Shown one piece after another: positions 1 through 9,324 of a DNA stretch of 64,000 bases. The stretch lies in the NCBI GenBank assembly GCA_927797885.1, contig OV696605.1, positions 657,157-721,156 on the forward strand, in the 5' to 3' direction. The notes beneath the pieces are model-generated. The model had not been told where the DNA came from and did no database searches. It was given only the letters and a program-made list of their open reading frames with translations. Position 1 is the stretch's first letter. Every line of letters begins with the position of its first letter. The position numbers and the translations under genes were made by a program. The DNA comes from Gloeomargaritales cyanobacterium VI4D9. Lineage in GTDB: Bacteria > Cyanobacteriota > Cyanobacteriia > Gloeomargaritales > Gloeomargaritaceae.

Positions 1-420
1 GAAAAATACGCCATGCGGGTGGGGGGGGGCATCAACCATCGGTTGGGTTTGGACGATGCGGTGCTGGTCAAGGAAAATCACATTGCCGCCGCCGGGGGCA
101 TTACCCAAGCGGTGCAAGCCATTCGCCAACGGGTTCCCCATCCTTTGGGGTTGGAAATTGAGGTGGAAACCCTGTCCCAAATTCCCGAAGCCCTCGCCTG
201 CGAACCCCAACGGATTTTGCTGGATAATATGTCCCCGGAATTGTTGACCCAGGCGGTGCAACTCATTCGCGCCACCCATCCCCATATCAAAATTGAAGCC
301 TCGGGGAATATCACCTTAGAGAATTTGTTAACTGTAGCCGCCACCGGGGTGGATTACATTGCCACCAGTGCCCCGATTACCCAGTCCCGTTGGTTGGATT
401 TAAGTATGCGGATTGCCTAG
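1..420 (+). CDS. nadC: Quinolinate phosphoribosyltransferase, 3' part
   Basis: The first 139 codons of the window, open at the left edge, are the C-terminal half of nicotinate-nucleotide pyrophosphorylase (carboxylating). This enzyme joins quinolinate to PRPP and releases CO2 to give nicotinate mononucleotide in de novo NAD synthesis. Visible family marks are the RVGGGxNHRLGL stretch at the left edge, the LVKENH lysine and histidine, the EIEVET acidic strand, ILLDN, and the final EASGNIT and GVDYIATSA phosphate-binding region. The frame runs from base 1 to a TAG at 418-420. The small membrane-protein gene starts 10 bases later, so the two may be co-transcribed. The family assignment is firm; the start lies outside the window. 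Confidence 0.95.
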   Translation, partial: EKYAMRVGGGINHRLGLDDAVLVKENHIAAAGGITQAVQAIRQRVPHPLGLEIEVETLSQIPEALACEPQRILLDNMSPELLTQAVQLIRATHPHIKIEASGNITLENLLTVAATGVDYIATSAPITQSRWLDLSMRIA

Positions 421-430
421 TGGTTTGATC

Positions 431-718
431 ATGGCTATTTTGGCAGAACGATTACTGTTTTTGGGGGTGGGCGGCTTGTTGATCTTCTGGCTCTGGCAAC
501 GCTACCTCTGGCAACGACAACAGGAGCAATTAGAAACCACTTTTTATGACCTCCTGGAACACCAAAAGGGAAAAATTACCCTGATCCAATTGGTCGCCAA
601 AAGTCGGATTGATCCGGAAGTTGCCCGGTCATTTCTCAGGGAAAAAGCCCAACTGTTTGGCGCAGTGATTGAGAGCGATCCCCAGGGGCATGATTATTAT
701 CAATTTCCCCCCATTTGA
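431..718 (+). CDS. Small membrane-anchored protein of unknown function
   Basis: A 95-residue protein. I chose the ATG at 431 over the in-frame TTG at 413, which would overlap nadC. Residues about 5-22 form one hydrophobic helix, followed by a basic and glutamine-rich stretch (WQRYLWQRQQEQ) that probably faces the cytoplasm. The remainder, with KITLIQLVAKSRIDPEVARSF, resembles a small winged-helix-like fold of the kind seen in cyanobacterial membrane-anchored proteins. I do not recognise a named family. It sits 10 bases after nadC and is followed by a repeat element that begins directly at its stop codon. Confidence 0.6.
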   Translation: MAILAERLLFLGVGGLLIFWLWQRYLWQRQQEQLETTFYDLLEHQKGKITLIQLVAKSRIDPEVARSFLREKAQLFGAVIESDPQGHDYYQFPPI

Positions 719-858
719 GGGCACCTCTATTGATTTGCACCCATTGAAGGTTATCCCGCTGACATACCTGTACTCATGGCTACGCCACGCAGGCTATCGA
801 GAACTAAAGCCGGGGGCGATGCCCTTGCGACCTATTTTTAGAATTTTTAGAAGTGCCC
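719..858. repeat. R4-like terminal-inverted-repeat element (variant)
   Basis: It begins GGGCACCTCTATT directly after the preceding stop codon and ends TAGAAGTGCCC, an inverted match. Inside is a copy of the shared GC-rich core (GAGAAC, then GGGGGCGATGCCC, then TTGCGACC) and a short piece also found near 24413 and 32783. No gene is seen between 719 and 984; a short frame through this repeat is not credible. Confidence 0.55.
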
Positions 859-984
859 GGTCTCCGGGTGCAACCCCCGGGCTGGATTTTTCTGAACCTT
901 TGCCCGCCAACTCGGTGAGATTGCTATATTGTCAATAGGTTTTGCGTACCTAAAACCAAGTCAAACCCTGGAAACGTTCAGACT

Positions 985-1800
985 GTGGGTGAAAAACGGC
1001 GATTACTAGGTTTACGGGCAGAGCAATTCCGCCACCCTTGGGATCGGGATGCGACGCAGGCGTTACAACAAGTTCCCGGTCTAGATGGGTTAATACGGTT
1101 GACCCTGGGGACAGCGGCACAGGAATGGTTTTACCTGGAAAATATGGCGACTGGGGTGCAGGTGGGGTGGAATCAACTGCCCTGGCTGTACGAATTATTA
1201 CAGGAAGCCTGCCAAATTTTAGATATGGATGTGCCCTATTTGTACTTACGGCAAAATCCCCAGCCCAACGCCTACACCCTCGCCATTCGGGGGGATAAAC
1301 CCTTTATCGTCTTGCATACCAGCCTGATGGAATTGCTCACGCCTGCCGAAATCCAAGCGGTGATTGCCCATGAATTAGGGCATTTGAAGTGCGAACACGG
1401 GGTGTATTTGACCCTCGCTAACCTGTTGGTTTTAGGGGTCGCCCAGATTCCCACCTGGGGGCTGTGGTTGGCGCAAGGTTTACAGACATCGTTATTACAA
1501 TGGTTACGCTGTGCCGAATTGAGTTGTGACCGAGCCGCCTTATTGGTCGCCCAGGAACCCCAGGTGGTGGTGCAGGTATTGATGAAACTGGCTGGGGGTT
1601 CTCCCTCATTGGCGCGACAATTAGATGGGCAGGCATTTCTCGCTCAAGCCCGTGCCTACGACCAGCGGGGTTGGGGTTGGCTGAAAACCCCCCGCACCTT
1701 GCCCCTGACCCATCCCCTGCCGGTATTGCGGGCGCAGGAGATTGACCGTTGGAGCCAAAGCCCCGCCTATCAACGGTTGGTGGCAGGGCAGGAAAATTAA
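985..1800 (+). CDS. M48-family zinc metallopeptidase
   Basis: A 271-residue protein starting at GTG 985. The zinc-binding HELGH is at residues about 129-133, preceded by TPAEIQAVIA, which is typical of the M48 (HtpX/Ste24) family. A second helix with AELSCDRAAL near residue 177 supplies the third zinc ligand, Glu. The segment between them (LTLANLLVLGVAQIPTWGLWL) is hydrophobic and may be membrane-embedded or membrane-associated. Family members degrade misfolded membrane proteins or process substrates at the membrane. The substrate here cannot be told. It lies 47 bases upstream of hemH on the same strand. Confidence 0.88.
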   Translation: MGEKRRLLGLRAEQFRHPWDRDATQALQQVPGLDGLIRLTLGTAAQEWFYLENMATGVQVGWNQLPWLYELLQEACQILDMDVPYLYLRQNPQPNAYTLAIRGDKPFIVLHTSLMELLTPAEIQAVIAHELGHLKCEHGVYLTLANLLVLGVAQIPTWGLWLAQGLQTSLLQWLRCAELSCDRAALLVAQEPQVVVQVLMKLAGGSPSLARQLDGQAFLAQARAYDQRGWGWLKTPRTLPLTHPLPVLRAQEIDRWSQSPAYQRLVAGQEN

Positions 1801-1847
1801 GCTAAACTTAAATAAATGTAAAAATTGTCAGGACAGGGGAAGGGGTC

Positions 1848-3014
1848 GTGAGCCAACGCCTAGGGGTGCTGTTACTGAATTTGGGGGGACCCGAGCGGTT
1901 GGAGGATGTGCGACCGTTCCTTTACAATTTGTTTGCCGACCCGGAGATTATCCGCTTGCCCCTGCCCTGGTTGCAAAAACCCTTGGCTTGGTTGATTGCC
2001 ACCATGCGTCACCGGCGTTCCCGGGAAAATTATCGGCAAATTGGGGGCGGCTCTCCCATCCGGCAGATTACCGAACAGCAGGCACAGGCGCTGGCGCAAC
2101 AATTGCAGCAGATGGGGCAGTCGGTGCGGATTTATGTGGGTATGCGCTATTGGCATCCCTTTACCGAGGAAGCCATTGCCCAAATTGAACGGGATGGGGT
2201 GGAAAAACTGGTGATTTTACCGCTTTATCCCCAGTACTCCATTAGTACGAGTGGTTCCAGTTTGCGCCTGTTGGAACGGTTGCGGCAGGCGGGGACTTAT
2301 CTGGCGCAGATTGAGCATACGGTGATTCCCTACTGGTATCAGCGACCTGGGTACATTGAGGCGATGGTGGATTTGATCCGCCAAACCCTGGACCATCTGC
2401 CCGCCCCCGACCATGTGCATTTACTGTTTAGTGCCCACGGGGTGCCCCGCAGTTATGTGGAAAAGGACGGCGACCCCTACCAGGAACAGATTGAAACCGG
2501 GGTGGCACTGATTATCAAAGCCCTCAATCGTCCCAACGCCCATACCCTCGCCTACCAAAGCCGGGTGGGTCCGGTGGAATGGTTGCAACCTTACACGGAG
2601 GATGTGATCCCCGAGTTAGGGGCGCGGGGAGTGCGGGATTTGCTGGTAATTCCCATCAGTTTCGTTTCGGAACACATCGAAACCCTGCAAGAAATTGACA
2701 TGGAATATCGGGAACTTGCCCATCAGAGCGGGATTATCAATTTCCATCGGGTACCGGCTTTGAACACCCACCCCCGGTTTATCCAGGATTTAGCCGAGGC
2801 GGTGATCCAGGCGAGTATGGCACCACCCGTGCCCCTCAATCAGGTGATTAACATTCAAAAACCAGTGAAAATTTATCCCCAAGAGCGTTGGCAATGGGGT
2901 TTAACGCCTACCGCCGAAGTGTGGAATGGTCGGTTGGCAATGGTAGGTTTTATGTTTTTGTTAGTCGAAATGATTACGGGCTGGGGACCTCTACATTTGG
3001 TGGGTTTGATGTAA
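1848..3014 (+). CDS. hemH: Ferrochelatase with chlorophyll-binding-like tail
   Basis: A 388-residue ferrochelatase that inserts Fe2+ into protoporphyrin IX, the last step of protoheme synthesis. The start is GTG 1848 ([15 protein letters not shown]). The catalytic His lies in FSAHGVP near residue 196 and the conserved Glu in SEHIETL near 274. The last ~45 residues form a linker plus a single transmembrane segment with [14 protein letters not shown], the E-x-x-N-x-R-x-A-M-x-G-F motif of the chlorophyll a/b-binding (LHC/HLIP) family. Such a tail is known in plastid and cyanobacterial FeCh and is absent from most other bacteria. It likely anchors the enzyme in thylakoids and links it to pigment metabolism. 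It is followed by the coiled-coil gene after a short gap. Confidence 0.97.
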   Translation: MSQRLGVLLLNLGGPERLEDVRPFLYNLFADPEIIRLPLPWLQKPLAWLIATMRHRRSRENYRQIGGGSPIRQITEQQAQALAQQLQQMGQSVRIYVGMRYWHPFTEEAIAQIERDGVEKLVILPLYPQYSISTSGSSLRLLERLRQAGTYLAQIEHTVIPYWYQRPGYIEAMVDLIRQTLDHLPAPDHVHLLFSAHGVPRSYVEKDGDPYQEQIETGVALIIKALNRPNAHTLAYQSRVGPVEWLQPYTEDVIPELGARGVRDLLVIPISFVSEHIETLQEIDMEYRELAHQSGIINFHRVPALNTHPRFIQDLAEAVIQASMAPPVPLNQVINIQKPVKIYPQERWQWGLTPTAEVWNGRLAMVGFMFLLVEMITGWGPLHLVGLM

Positions 3015-3083
3015 TCGGTGCGTAATTCTGAGGGGATGGCATCTAGGGTTGCGTTAAGATGGGCATCATACCAGGCTGAACCC

Positions 3084-3554
3084 ATGAGTACACCGGTTAC
3101 GTTAGAAAGCATCGCTGAGAGTGTTGCCCAAAACGCCCAGCGGATTGAGCAGGTAGCGGAAAACGTTGCCCAAAACACCCGGCGCATTGAGCAGGTGGCG
3201 GAAAACGTCGCCCAAAATACCCGGCGCATTGAGCAGGTGGCGGAAAACGTTGCCCAAAACACCCGGCGCATTGAACAACTCGCAGAAAATGTTGCCCAAA
3301 ATACCCAGAGCCTTGCCCAGACCAACCAACGGGTCGAGGACATTGCCCACAGCCTTACCCAGACCAACCAGCGGGTGGAGGCGATTGGTCATGATTTATC
3401 CCAGTTGCGGATTGAAGTCACCAAATTTAACGACCGCATGGAAACCTATCAACGGGCGAATGACCGTTTGGTGAATTTAGCCCTTTCGATCATCACTGGC
3501 GGAACAGTAGCGTTGATTGTGGGGATGATTTTACTAATCGTGCGGGAAGTTTAA
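3084..3554 (+). CDS. Repeat coiled-coil protein with C-terminal membrane anchor
   Basis: A 156-residue protein from ATG 3084; the GTG at 3018 would add 22 residues without coiled-coil character. Residues about 5-100 are tandem 14-residue units (IEQVAENVAQNTRR and close variants). They are encoded by nearly identical 42-bp DNA repeats between about 3135 and 3300, and then by TNQRVEDIAHSLTQ-type units. The pattern predicts a long parallel coiled coil. The final ~27 residues (LALSIITGGTVALIVGMILL) form a transmembrane helix ending in REV. The overall plan resembles cyanobacterial small proteins described as apolipoprotein-like or DUF1640-like, but I cannot assign a function. The repeat number may vary between strains because the DNA itself is repetitive. 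Confidence 0.75.
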   Translation: MSTPVTLESIAESVAQNAQRIEQVAENVAQNTRRIEQVAENVAQNTRRIEQVAENVAQNTRRIEQLAENVAQNTQSLAQTNQRVEDIAHSLTQTNQRVEAIGHDLSQLRIEVTKFNDRMETYQRANDRLVNLALSIITGGTVALIVGMILLIVREV

Positions 3555-3597
3555 GGGATGACCGCCCTAAAATAAAAATCCCTGCCCTTTGCGAGTT

Positions 3598-6500
3598 ATG
3601 GTCTGCGCTTCCCTCTGCCAATACCTGGCGCAATTGCCCCTTGTCCAACAGTGGGCACAAAAAATTCACCCCAGTCACCCCCTGGTACTCTCCGGTCTGC
3701 CCCGGTTTGGCAAGGTACTGCTGGTGAATGCCCTGGCGCACATCCGGGCGCAACCCCTCCTGGTGATCACCCCCAATTTAGAAGAAGCGGCGCAATGGAC
3801 AGCTTTGACGGAACAAACGGGCTGGTCGCAGGTAGCTTGTTATCCCACCGCCGAAGCCTCCCCCTACGAACCCTTTGACCCGGAACCAGAAACCCTCTGG
3901 GCGCAGTGGCAGGTACTTAATGATTTACAAAGTCCTAACCCGCCCCAGGTGATCATTACCACCGACCGGGCATTGCAACCCCACCTCCCCCCGCCAGAAT
4001 CCTTTGCGGAACTATGTATCAAAATTAATCTCCAAGATTATCCGACCCTGGCGACGCTGGTGCAAACCTTAACCGCCCTGGGCTACGAACGGGTGGAACA
4101 GGTGAACGCCGAAGCCGAATTCAGCCAGCGGGGGGACATTCTGGACGTGTACCCGGTTGCGAATGAATTGCCGGTGCGCCTGGAATGGTTTGGGGATACC
4201 CTGGAATCCCTGCGGGAACTCGACCCCCTCACCCAACGGGCGTTGGAACCCCTGACCGAAGTGCGCCTCACGCCGGTGGATTACCGAGCCTTGGTACTGC
4301 CCCGTCTGCCTCACTTAGAACCCCATTTGACCGGCTACCGGCGGTTTCTCCCCCAAGCCTTTCCCCAGGTGGCTTCCCTGTTGAACTATCTCCCCAGCAA
4401 CCCATTACTCGTCATTGATGAACCCCAGCAATGTCGCCTGCACCATCAACGCTGGTGGGAACACGCCCAGGAACAATGGGAACGTTTGGCGCAATCCGAG
4501 GGGATTTCCCCCGTGCATGACACCTGGGAAACGATACAAAATCAGTTGGTGAACCAGCCGCAAATTCACTGCCACGAGTGGAGTACCGGGGAGGGCATCA
4601 ACCTCAATCCCCGTCCGATTCCCAGCACCCCGCACCAGTTTGCCCCCCTCGCCGAACTGATCCGCCAGCATCGCTCCCAGTGCCGCACCTGGATTTTCTC
4701 GGCGCAACCCTCCCGCTGTGTCGCCGTACTCCAAGAGCATGACTGTCCCGCCCAATTTGTCCCCAACCCCCAAGACCTGAATGCCCTCCAACGGCTGGGG
4801 CAGGAACACACCCCCATCGCCCTCAAATACACGGGCTTGGGGGAATTGCAGGGTCTGTGGTTGCCCCCCTTGAGCCTGCTGGTACTCACGGATCGGGAAT
4901 TATTCGGTCAACACCATCTCGGCACCCCTACAACGAACCGCCGTCGCCGCCTAGCCCAATCGCTTCAAGTTGACCCCAACCGCCTGCAACCGGGGGATTA
5001 TGTGATCCATCGGCATCACGGGTGTGGGCAGTTTTTACGATTGGATAAATTGGAAATTGACGGGCAAATTCGGGAATATCTGGTTTTACAATATGCTGAT
5101 GGTTTACTGCAAGTGGCGGTGGATCAGGTGGGTAGCCTGTCCCGGTATCGGGGGGGCGGAACCCAGAAACCCGAACTCCATCGGTTGGCAAATAAAACCT
5201 GGGAAAAAAACCGGGAAAAAGTCCGCAAAAATCTGAAAAAATTAGCCGTTAATTTATTAGAATTATACGCCAAACGGGCGGAACAAACCCGACCTCCCTA
5301 TCCCCCAGATAGTCCCTGGCAGAAGGAATTAGAGGATTCTTTTCCCTATGCCCTCACCCCGGATCAAGCCAAAGCCATTCAAGCGGTGAAAGCGGATTTA
5401 GAAGCCCCCCGTCCTATGGATCGTTTGGTGTGCGGGGATGTGGGTTTTGGCAAAACCGAAGTGGCAATTCGAGCCATTTTCAAAGTGTTACTTGCGGGCA
5501 GACAGGTGGCGTTCCTTGCCCCCACAACGGTCTTGGCGCAACAGCATTATCACACCCTCAAAGAGCGATTTGCCCCCTATCCCATTCAGATTGCTTTGCT
5601 CAATCGGTTTCGCAGTCCCCAGGAGCGCAAACAGATTCTTGCCAAACTCAAAACCGGGGAATTGGACTGTGTGGTGGGCACCCATCAATTATTAAGTAAT
5701 AAGGTGACATTCCGGGATTTAGGATTATTAGTCGTGGATGAGGAACAGCGGTTTGGGGTCAATCATAAGGAAAAAATCAAAGCCTTAAAAACCACCGTAG
5801 ATGTATTAACCTTAACTGCTACCCCTATTCCCCGCACCTTGTCTATGGCTCTATCGGGATTGCGGGAAATGAGTCTGATTACCACCCCGCCCCCCTCCCG
5901 CCGTCCCATTAAAACCCATTTAATTCCGTACCACCCGGAGACGATTCGTGCCGCCATTGCCCAGGAATTGGATCGGGGGGGACAGGTGTTTTATGTTTTA
6001 CCCAAAATTGCGGGGATGGAAGCCGCCATTGCCCAAATTCAACAGATGATCCCCACTGCTAAAATTATGTTGGCGCACGGACAATTAGCCCCCGAAGAAT
6101 TAGAAGTTGCCATGCTGGCATTTAGTAACGGGGAAGCGGATATTTTAGTTTGCACAACCATTGTGGAATCCGGGTTAGATATTCCCCGGGTGAATACGAT
6201 TATTATCGAAGATGCCCATCGGTTTGGTCTGGCGCAACTCTATCAACTGCGGGGACGGGTGGGGCGAGCGGGGATACAGGCGTACGCTTGGTTGACCTAC
6301 CCGAGCGAGGAATTGCTCACGGAGGAAGCGAAAGCCCGTCTGCGTGCCATTCAGGAGTTTACGCACCTGGGTTCCGGCTACCAATTGGCACTGCGGGATT
6401 TGGACATCCGGGGGGCGGGGGATATTTTGGGAGCCGAGCAGTCGGGGCAGGTCGCCGCCGTTGGATTAGACCTGTATTTGGAAATGTTACAAGAGGCGAT

Positions 6501-6984
6501 TCAAGAGGTACGGGGGCAGGAAATTCCTAGCGTGGATGACACCCAAATTGACCTGAATTTAACCGCCTTTATTCCCGCCAATTATATGCCCAATTTAGAA
6601 CAAAAATTAAGTGCCTATCGTACCCTAGCTACCGCAGAAACCCCCCAGGAATTAACCAAAATTGCCCAGGAATGGGTGAATTCTTACGGTGAGTTGCCAG
6701 TGCCAGTAGTGCAGTTGATTTCAGTCATGCGGGTGAAATTACTTGCCAAAAAATTAGGCATCAGCCGCATTCGCCCCAGTAAACCCAATGTCATTTTAGA
6801 AACGGCGATGGCGGCACCCGCTTGGCAACAATTGCTGGCAGGATTATCCCCAAAACTCCATTCCCGGTTTGTCCACACCCCAGGCAAAATCACCGTGCGG
6901 GGATTGGCAACCATTCCACCGGGTCAGCAGTTAGCCCAATTGCATCACTGGTTCCAGGCGATGGTGCAATGGCGGTCGGGATGA
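3598..6984 (+). CDS. mfd: Transcription-repair coupling factor
   Basis: A 1128-residue Mfd that removes RNA polymerase stalled at DNA lesions and recruits UvrA. I prefer ATG 3598 over TTG 3589. The N-terminal UvrB-homology region (GLPRFGKVLLVNAL, then the GDILDVYP strand) is followed by the CarD-like RNA-polymerase interaction domain (GDYVIHRHHGCGQF, residues about 465-540). Then comes the RecG-like translocase: Walker A GDVGFGKTEV near residue 613, DEEQRFGV near 712, TATPIPRTL, and the TRG region with QLRGRVGRAG. The C-terminal domain that contacts UvrA is present, so the gene is full length. Its last ~95 bases overlap a small gene on the opposite strand. Confidence 0.98.
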   Translation: MVCASLCQYLAQLPLVQQWAQKIHPSHPLVLSGLPRFGKVLLVNALAHIRAQPLLVITPNLEEAAQWTALTEQTGWSQVACYPTAEASPYEPFDPEPETLWAQWQVLNDLQSPNPPQVIITTDRALQPHLPPPESFAELCIKINLQDYPTLATLVQTLTALGYERVEQVNAEAEFSQRGDILDVYPVANELPVRLEWFGDTLESLRELDPLTQRALEPLTEVRLTPVDYRALVLPRLPHLEPHLTGYRRFLPQAFPQVASLLNYLPSNPLLVIDEPQQCRLHHQRWWEHAQEQWERLAQSEGISPVHDTWETIQNQLVNQPQIHCHEWSTGEGINLNPRPIPSTPHQFAPLAELIRQHRSQCRTWIFSAQPSRCVAVLQEHDCPAQFVPNPQDLNALQRLGQEHTPIALKYTGLGELQGLWLPPLSLLVLTDRELFGQHHLGTPTTNRRRRLAQSLQVDPNRLQPGDYVIHRHHGCGQFLRLDKLEIDGQIREYLVLQYADGLLQVAVDQVGSLSRYRGGGTQKPELHRLANKTWEKNREKVRKNLKKLAVNLLELYAKRAEQTRPPYPPDSPWQKELEDSFPYALTPDQAKAIQAVKADLEAPRPMDRLVCGDVGFGKTEVAIRAIFKVLLAGRQVAFLAPTTVLAQQHYHTLKERFAPYPIQIALLNRFRSPQERKQILAKLKTGELDCVVGTHQLLSNKVTFRDLGLLVVDEEQRFGVNHKEKIKALKTTVDVLTLTATPIPRTLSMALSGLREMSLITTPPPSRRPIKTHLIPYHPETIRAAIAQELDRGGQVFYVLPKIAGMEAAIAQIQQMIPTAKIMLAHGQLAPEELEVAMLAFSNGEADILVCTTIVESGLDIPRVNTIIIEDAHRFGLAQLYQLRGRVGRAGIQAYAWLTYPSEELLTEEAKARLRAIQEFTHLGSGYQLALRDLDIRGAGDILGAEQSGQVAAVGLDLYLEMLQEAIQEVRGQEIPSVDDTQIDLNLTAFIPANYMPNLEQKLSAYRTLATAETPQELTKIAQEWVNSYGELPVPVVQLISVMRVKLLAKKLGISRIRPSKPNVILETAMAAPAWQQLLAGLSPKLHSRFVHTPGKITVRGLATIPPGQQLAQLHHWFQAMVQWRSG

Positions 6985-7111
6985 CCACCCCAGGGGGCGC
7001 AGGCTCAGCCATATCTCCCGGCAAAAAGGAACGGGCGGTGACGGCGACCAAAGCCACCCCAAAGGTGAGTACCAGCAAAAATGGCAAAATCAAACGGGTA
7101 AACCACGTCAT
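6890..7111 (-). CDS. Small single-span membrane protein overlapping mfd
   Basis: A 73-residue protein if translation starts at ATG 7111, which has AGGAG at a good distance upstream; the ATG at 7117 is only 3 bases from the same site. Residues 2-25 (TWFTRLILPFLLVLTFGVAL) form a hydrophobic helix followed by TARSFLPGD and a proline/alanine-rich tail. Short cyanobacterial membrane proteins of this plan are common, but I cannot name a family. The last ~95 bases lie under the 3' end of mfd on the opposite strand, so the C-terminal third may reflect mfd codon composition. A real gene is plausible because of the ribosome-binding site and the clean helix. Confidence 0.45.
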   Translation of the reverse strand: MTWFTRLILPFLLVLTFGVALVAVTARSFLPGDMAEPAPPGVVIPTAIAPSPGTSDAIGLTADPVEWLPIPAR

Positions 7112-7180
7112 AGCCATCCACTCCTGAACGGGGGCAAAAACACTGTTTTCAAAATCTTAACAAATCTTAAATCGTAGGTA

Positions 7181-7434
7181 TATAGCAATCCTACTTGATT
7201 TATAGTCATTTCAAACAAGTTTGCGACATTTGCCTTTACCTGCAAACCCTGTCCTAGCAGGGGACACAGTGATTACCAGTGCCTCAAAGTGTTGGATTTT
7301 CTTGTGAAACGACTATACATTAGCTTGCGTGCCGTAGGCATACAAAAATTTTCCAGAACCATACACCGCAGGTGCTTCTTTTACAGGGGCGGTGCCCTGG
7401 GACCCCTGTGCCATTCTCATTTAGGATTGCTATA
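7181..7434. repeat. R1 element interrupted by an R2 element
   Basis: R1 termini are TATAGCAATCCT (7181) and AGGATTGCTATA (ending 7434). The interior carries the R1 consensus (TTGCGTGCCGTAGGCATAC, then the GGGGCGGTGCCC core). The element is split after TTGATT by R2 at 7201-7317. A second partial terminus (GGATTGCTAT) directly follows. The rest of the 6985-7675 spacer, downstream of 7447, shows no gene that I can support. Confidence 0.8.
7201..7317. repeat. R2 element nested in R1
   Basis: It starts TATAGTCATTTCAAAC and ends GTGAAACGACTATA, imperfect inverted repeats with TA at each extremity. Compared with uninterrupted R1 copies, the TA at the join is duplicated, as expected for an IS630/Tc1-type mobilised MITE. 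A second copy with the same ends lies at 51484-51610. Confidence 0.75.
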
Positions 7435-7675
7435 GGATTGCTATGTGAAATCCACGGTAATGATGGCTGAGGTCTGCTGTATTGGCGAGCTTTTTCAAAT
7501 TAAGATGTTCAGCAATCATCCACAGGTTCAGCAACGCCAGCGATGGAATTGCTCTGCCCAATGGTAGCCTTTACCGGGTGCCGCTCCATGCGGCTTCGTG
7601 AAAAATTCGGAAAAATGGCATTTATGCCACCCTTTAGCGCCAATGGTTAAGCAACCAGCCATGACGGTGGGGATT

Positions 7676-9256
7676 TCAGAGATTGACCACATAGGCATCC
7701 TGAATCCCCTGAATCTGCACCACCTCGCTCACCACCCCGTCCGGCAGGGGGTCATCAATGCTCAGCACCATCACCGCATCCCCCCGCACCAGTTTCCGCC
7801 CCACCTGCATACTGGCAATGTTCACATTAAAACTGCCGAGTAGAGAGCCAATTTTGCCGATAATCCCCGGCATATCCTGGTGCAAGGTAATCAGCATATA
7901 GCGGGTGGGGGCGACGCTGATGGGAAAACCGTCAATGCTGGTGATCCGCAGTTCCCCCGTTCCTAACAAGGCACCGGCGACGCTGTGTTCCCCCTGGGTG
8001 CCCTGGGCGGTGACCACCAAAGAACCGCTGTAGTCCCGCACCGATTCATCCCGGGTTTCCACCACCCGAATCCCCCGTTCCTTGGCTTCTAGGGCGGCAT
8101 TGACGTAATTCACCCGCTCCTGTAGTGCAGGACCCAACAAACCCTTGATGGCGGCAATCACCACCGGCTGGCTGGCATTGTTCGCCAATTCCCCCTGCAA
8201 CCGTACGCCCAGGGTTTCCACCCGTCCCCCCGCCAACTGCCCCGCCAAATTGCCTAGAAGTTCCGCCAGTTCTAAGTAGGGTTTTAGGCGGGTGAGCACC
8301 TCTGCACTCAAACCGGGGATATTCACCGCCGAGCGTGCTGGTAAACCGAGTAGAACGTCCCGGATTTGCTCCGCCACGTCCGTTGCCACGTTGCTCTGGG
8401 CTTCAATGGTCGAAGCTCCCAAATGGGGTGTGAGGACAACTTCTTTACCCAGTAATAACAGGGGGCTGTTGGTAGGCGGTTCCTGCTCAAACACATCCAA
8501 GGCGGCTCCGGCAATCCGCCCCGCTTTGATGGCATCCACGAGAGCCACTTCGTCAATCAGTCCCCCCCGGGCGCAGTTGATGATCCGGGTGGTGGGTTTC
8601 ATTTTTTTGAAACTTTCCCGGTTGATCAGATGGGTGGTGTCCGGGGTTTTGGGAATGTGCAGGGTGATGTAGTCCGCCTCCCGCAAGAGAACCTCCAACT
8701 CCACGAGCGTACAGCCCAACTGTTCCGCCCGTTCCTGGGAGATAAACGGGTCATAGGCTAATAGGCGCATTCCCATCGCCCGGGCAATGGTCGCCACATG
8801 GGAGCCGATTTTGCCCAAACCCACGATCCCCAGGGTTTTTTTGTAAACCTCTACCCCCAAAAATTCCTTGCGGTTCCACTCCCCCGCTTTAACCAGCTGG
8901 TTCGCTTGAGGAATGTAGCGGGAAAGCGCCAGCATCAGGGCAATGGTGTGCTCGGCGGCGGCGATGGTGTTGCCCTCCGGGGAATTGACCACCACAATCC
9001 CTTGGCGGGTAGCCGCTGGGACATCAATGTTGTCCACCCCCACCCCGGCTCGACCAATGATTTTCAGGTTCTGCCCCGCCGTGATCACCTCCTGGGTAAC
9101 TTTGGTAGCGGAACGCACCAGCAGACCATCGTACGCGCCGATACAGGCTTTAAGTTCCTCGGGGGTGAGGTTGTGGCGTTGATCCACCTGGGCGACCTGG
9201 GAGAGGATGGCGACCCCTGCCGGGTCAATGGGCTCCGTCACCAATACACGGGGCAT
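7676..9256 (-). CDS. serA: D-3-phosphoglycerate dehydrogenase
   Basis: A 526-residue enzyme that oxidises 3-phosphoglycerate to 3-phosphohydroxypyruvate with NAD+, the first step of the phosphorylated serine pathway. The Rossmann motif GLGKIG is at residues 146-151. The catalytic Arg is in NCARGG near 235, followed by a Glu and the His in PHLGAS near 287. After an intervening (ASB) domain the C-terminal ~75 residues (TLHQDMPGIIGKIGSLLG) form an ACT domain that usually binds serine for feedback control. The long form (~525 aa) matches other cyanobacterial SerA proteins. It is divergent from the ABC permease gene at 9325, with only 68 bases between them that probably hold both promoters. Confidence 0.97.
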   Translation of the reverse strand: MPRVLVTEPIDPAGVAILSQVAQVDQRHNLTPEELKACIGAYDGLLVRSATKVTQEVITAGQNLKIIGRAGVGVDNIDVPAATRQGIVVVNSPEGNTIAAAEHTIALMLALSRYIPQANQLVKAGEWNRKEFLGVEVYKKTLGIVGLGKIGSHVATIARAMGMRLLAYDPFISQERAEQLGCTLVELEVLLREADYITLHIPKTPDTTHLINRESFKKMKPTTRIINCARGGLIDEVALVDAIKAGRIAGAALDVFEQEPPTNSPLLLLGKEVVLTPHLGASTIEAQSNVATDVAEQIRDVLLGLPARSAVNIPGLSAEVLTRLKPYLELAELLGNLAGQLAGGRVETLGVRLQGELANNASQPVVIAAIKGLLGPALQERVNYVNAALEAKERGIRVVETRDESVRDYSGSLVVTAQGTQGEHSVAGALLGTGELRITSIDGFPISVAPTRYMLITLHQDMPGIIGKIGSLLGSFNVNIASMQVGRKLVRGDAVMVLSIDDPLPDGVVSEVVQIQGIQDAYVVNL

Positions 9257-9324
9257 AGCAGTTCACATTAAACAATTGCCCTTTAATTTACCCTGTTTGG
9301 TAGGGATTCGGATAGGATTTTTTT

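Noticed and set aside
669-938. 89-residue frame after the small membrane protein
   Set aside because: It reads through the R4-like repeat and its composition is not protein-like.
3135-3300. Regular 42-bp repeats that could be taken for a CRISPR array or VNTR outside genes
   Set aside because: They are in frame within a coding sequence, have no spacers, and encode a coiled coil.
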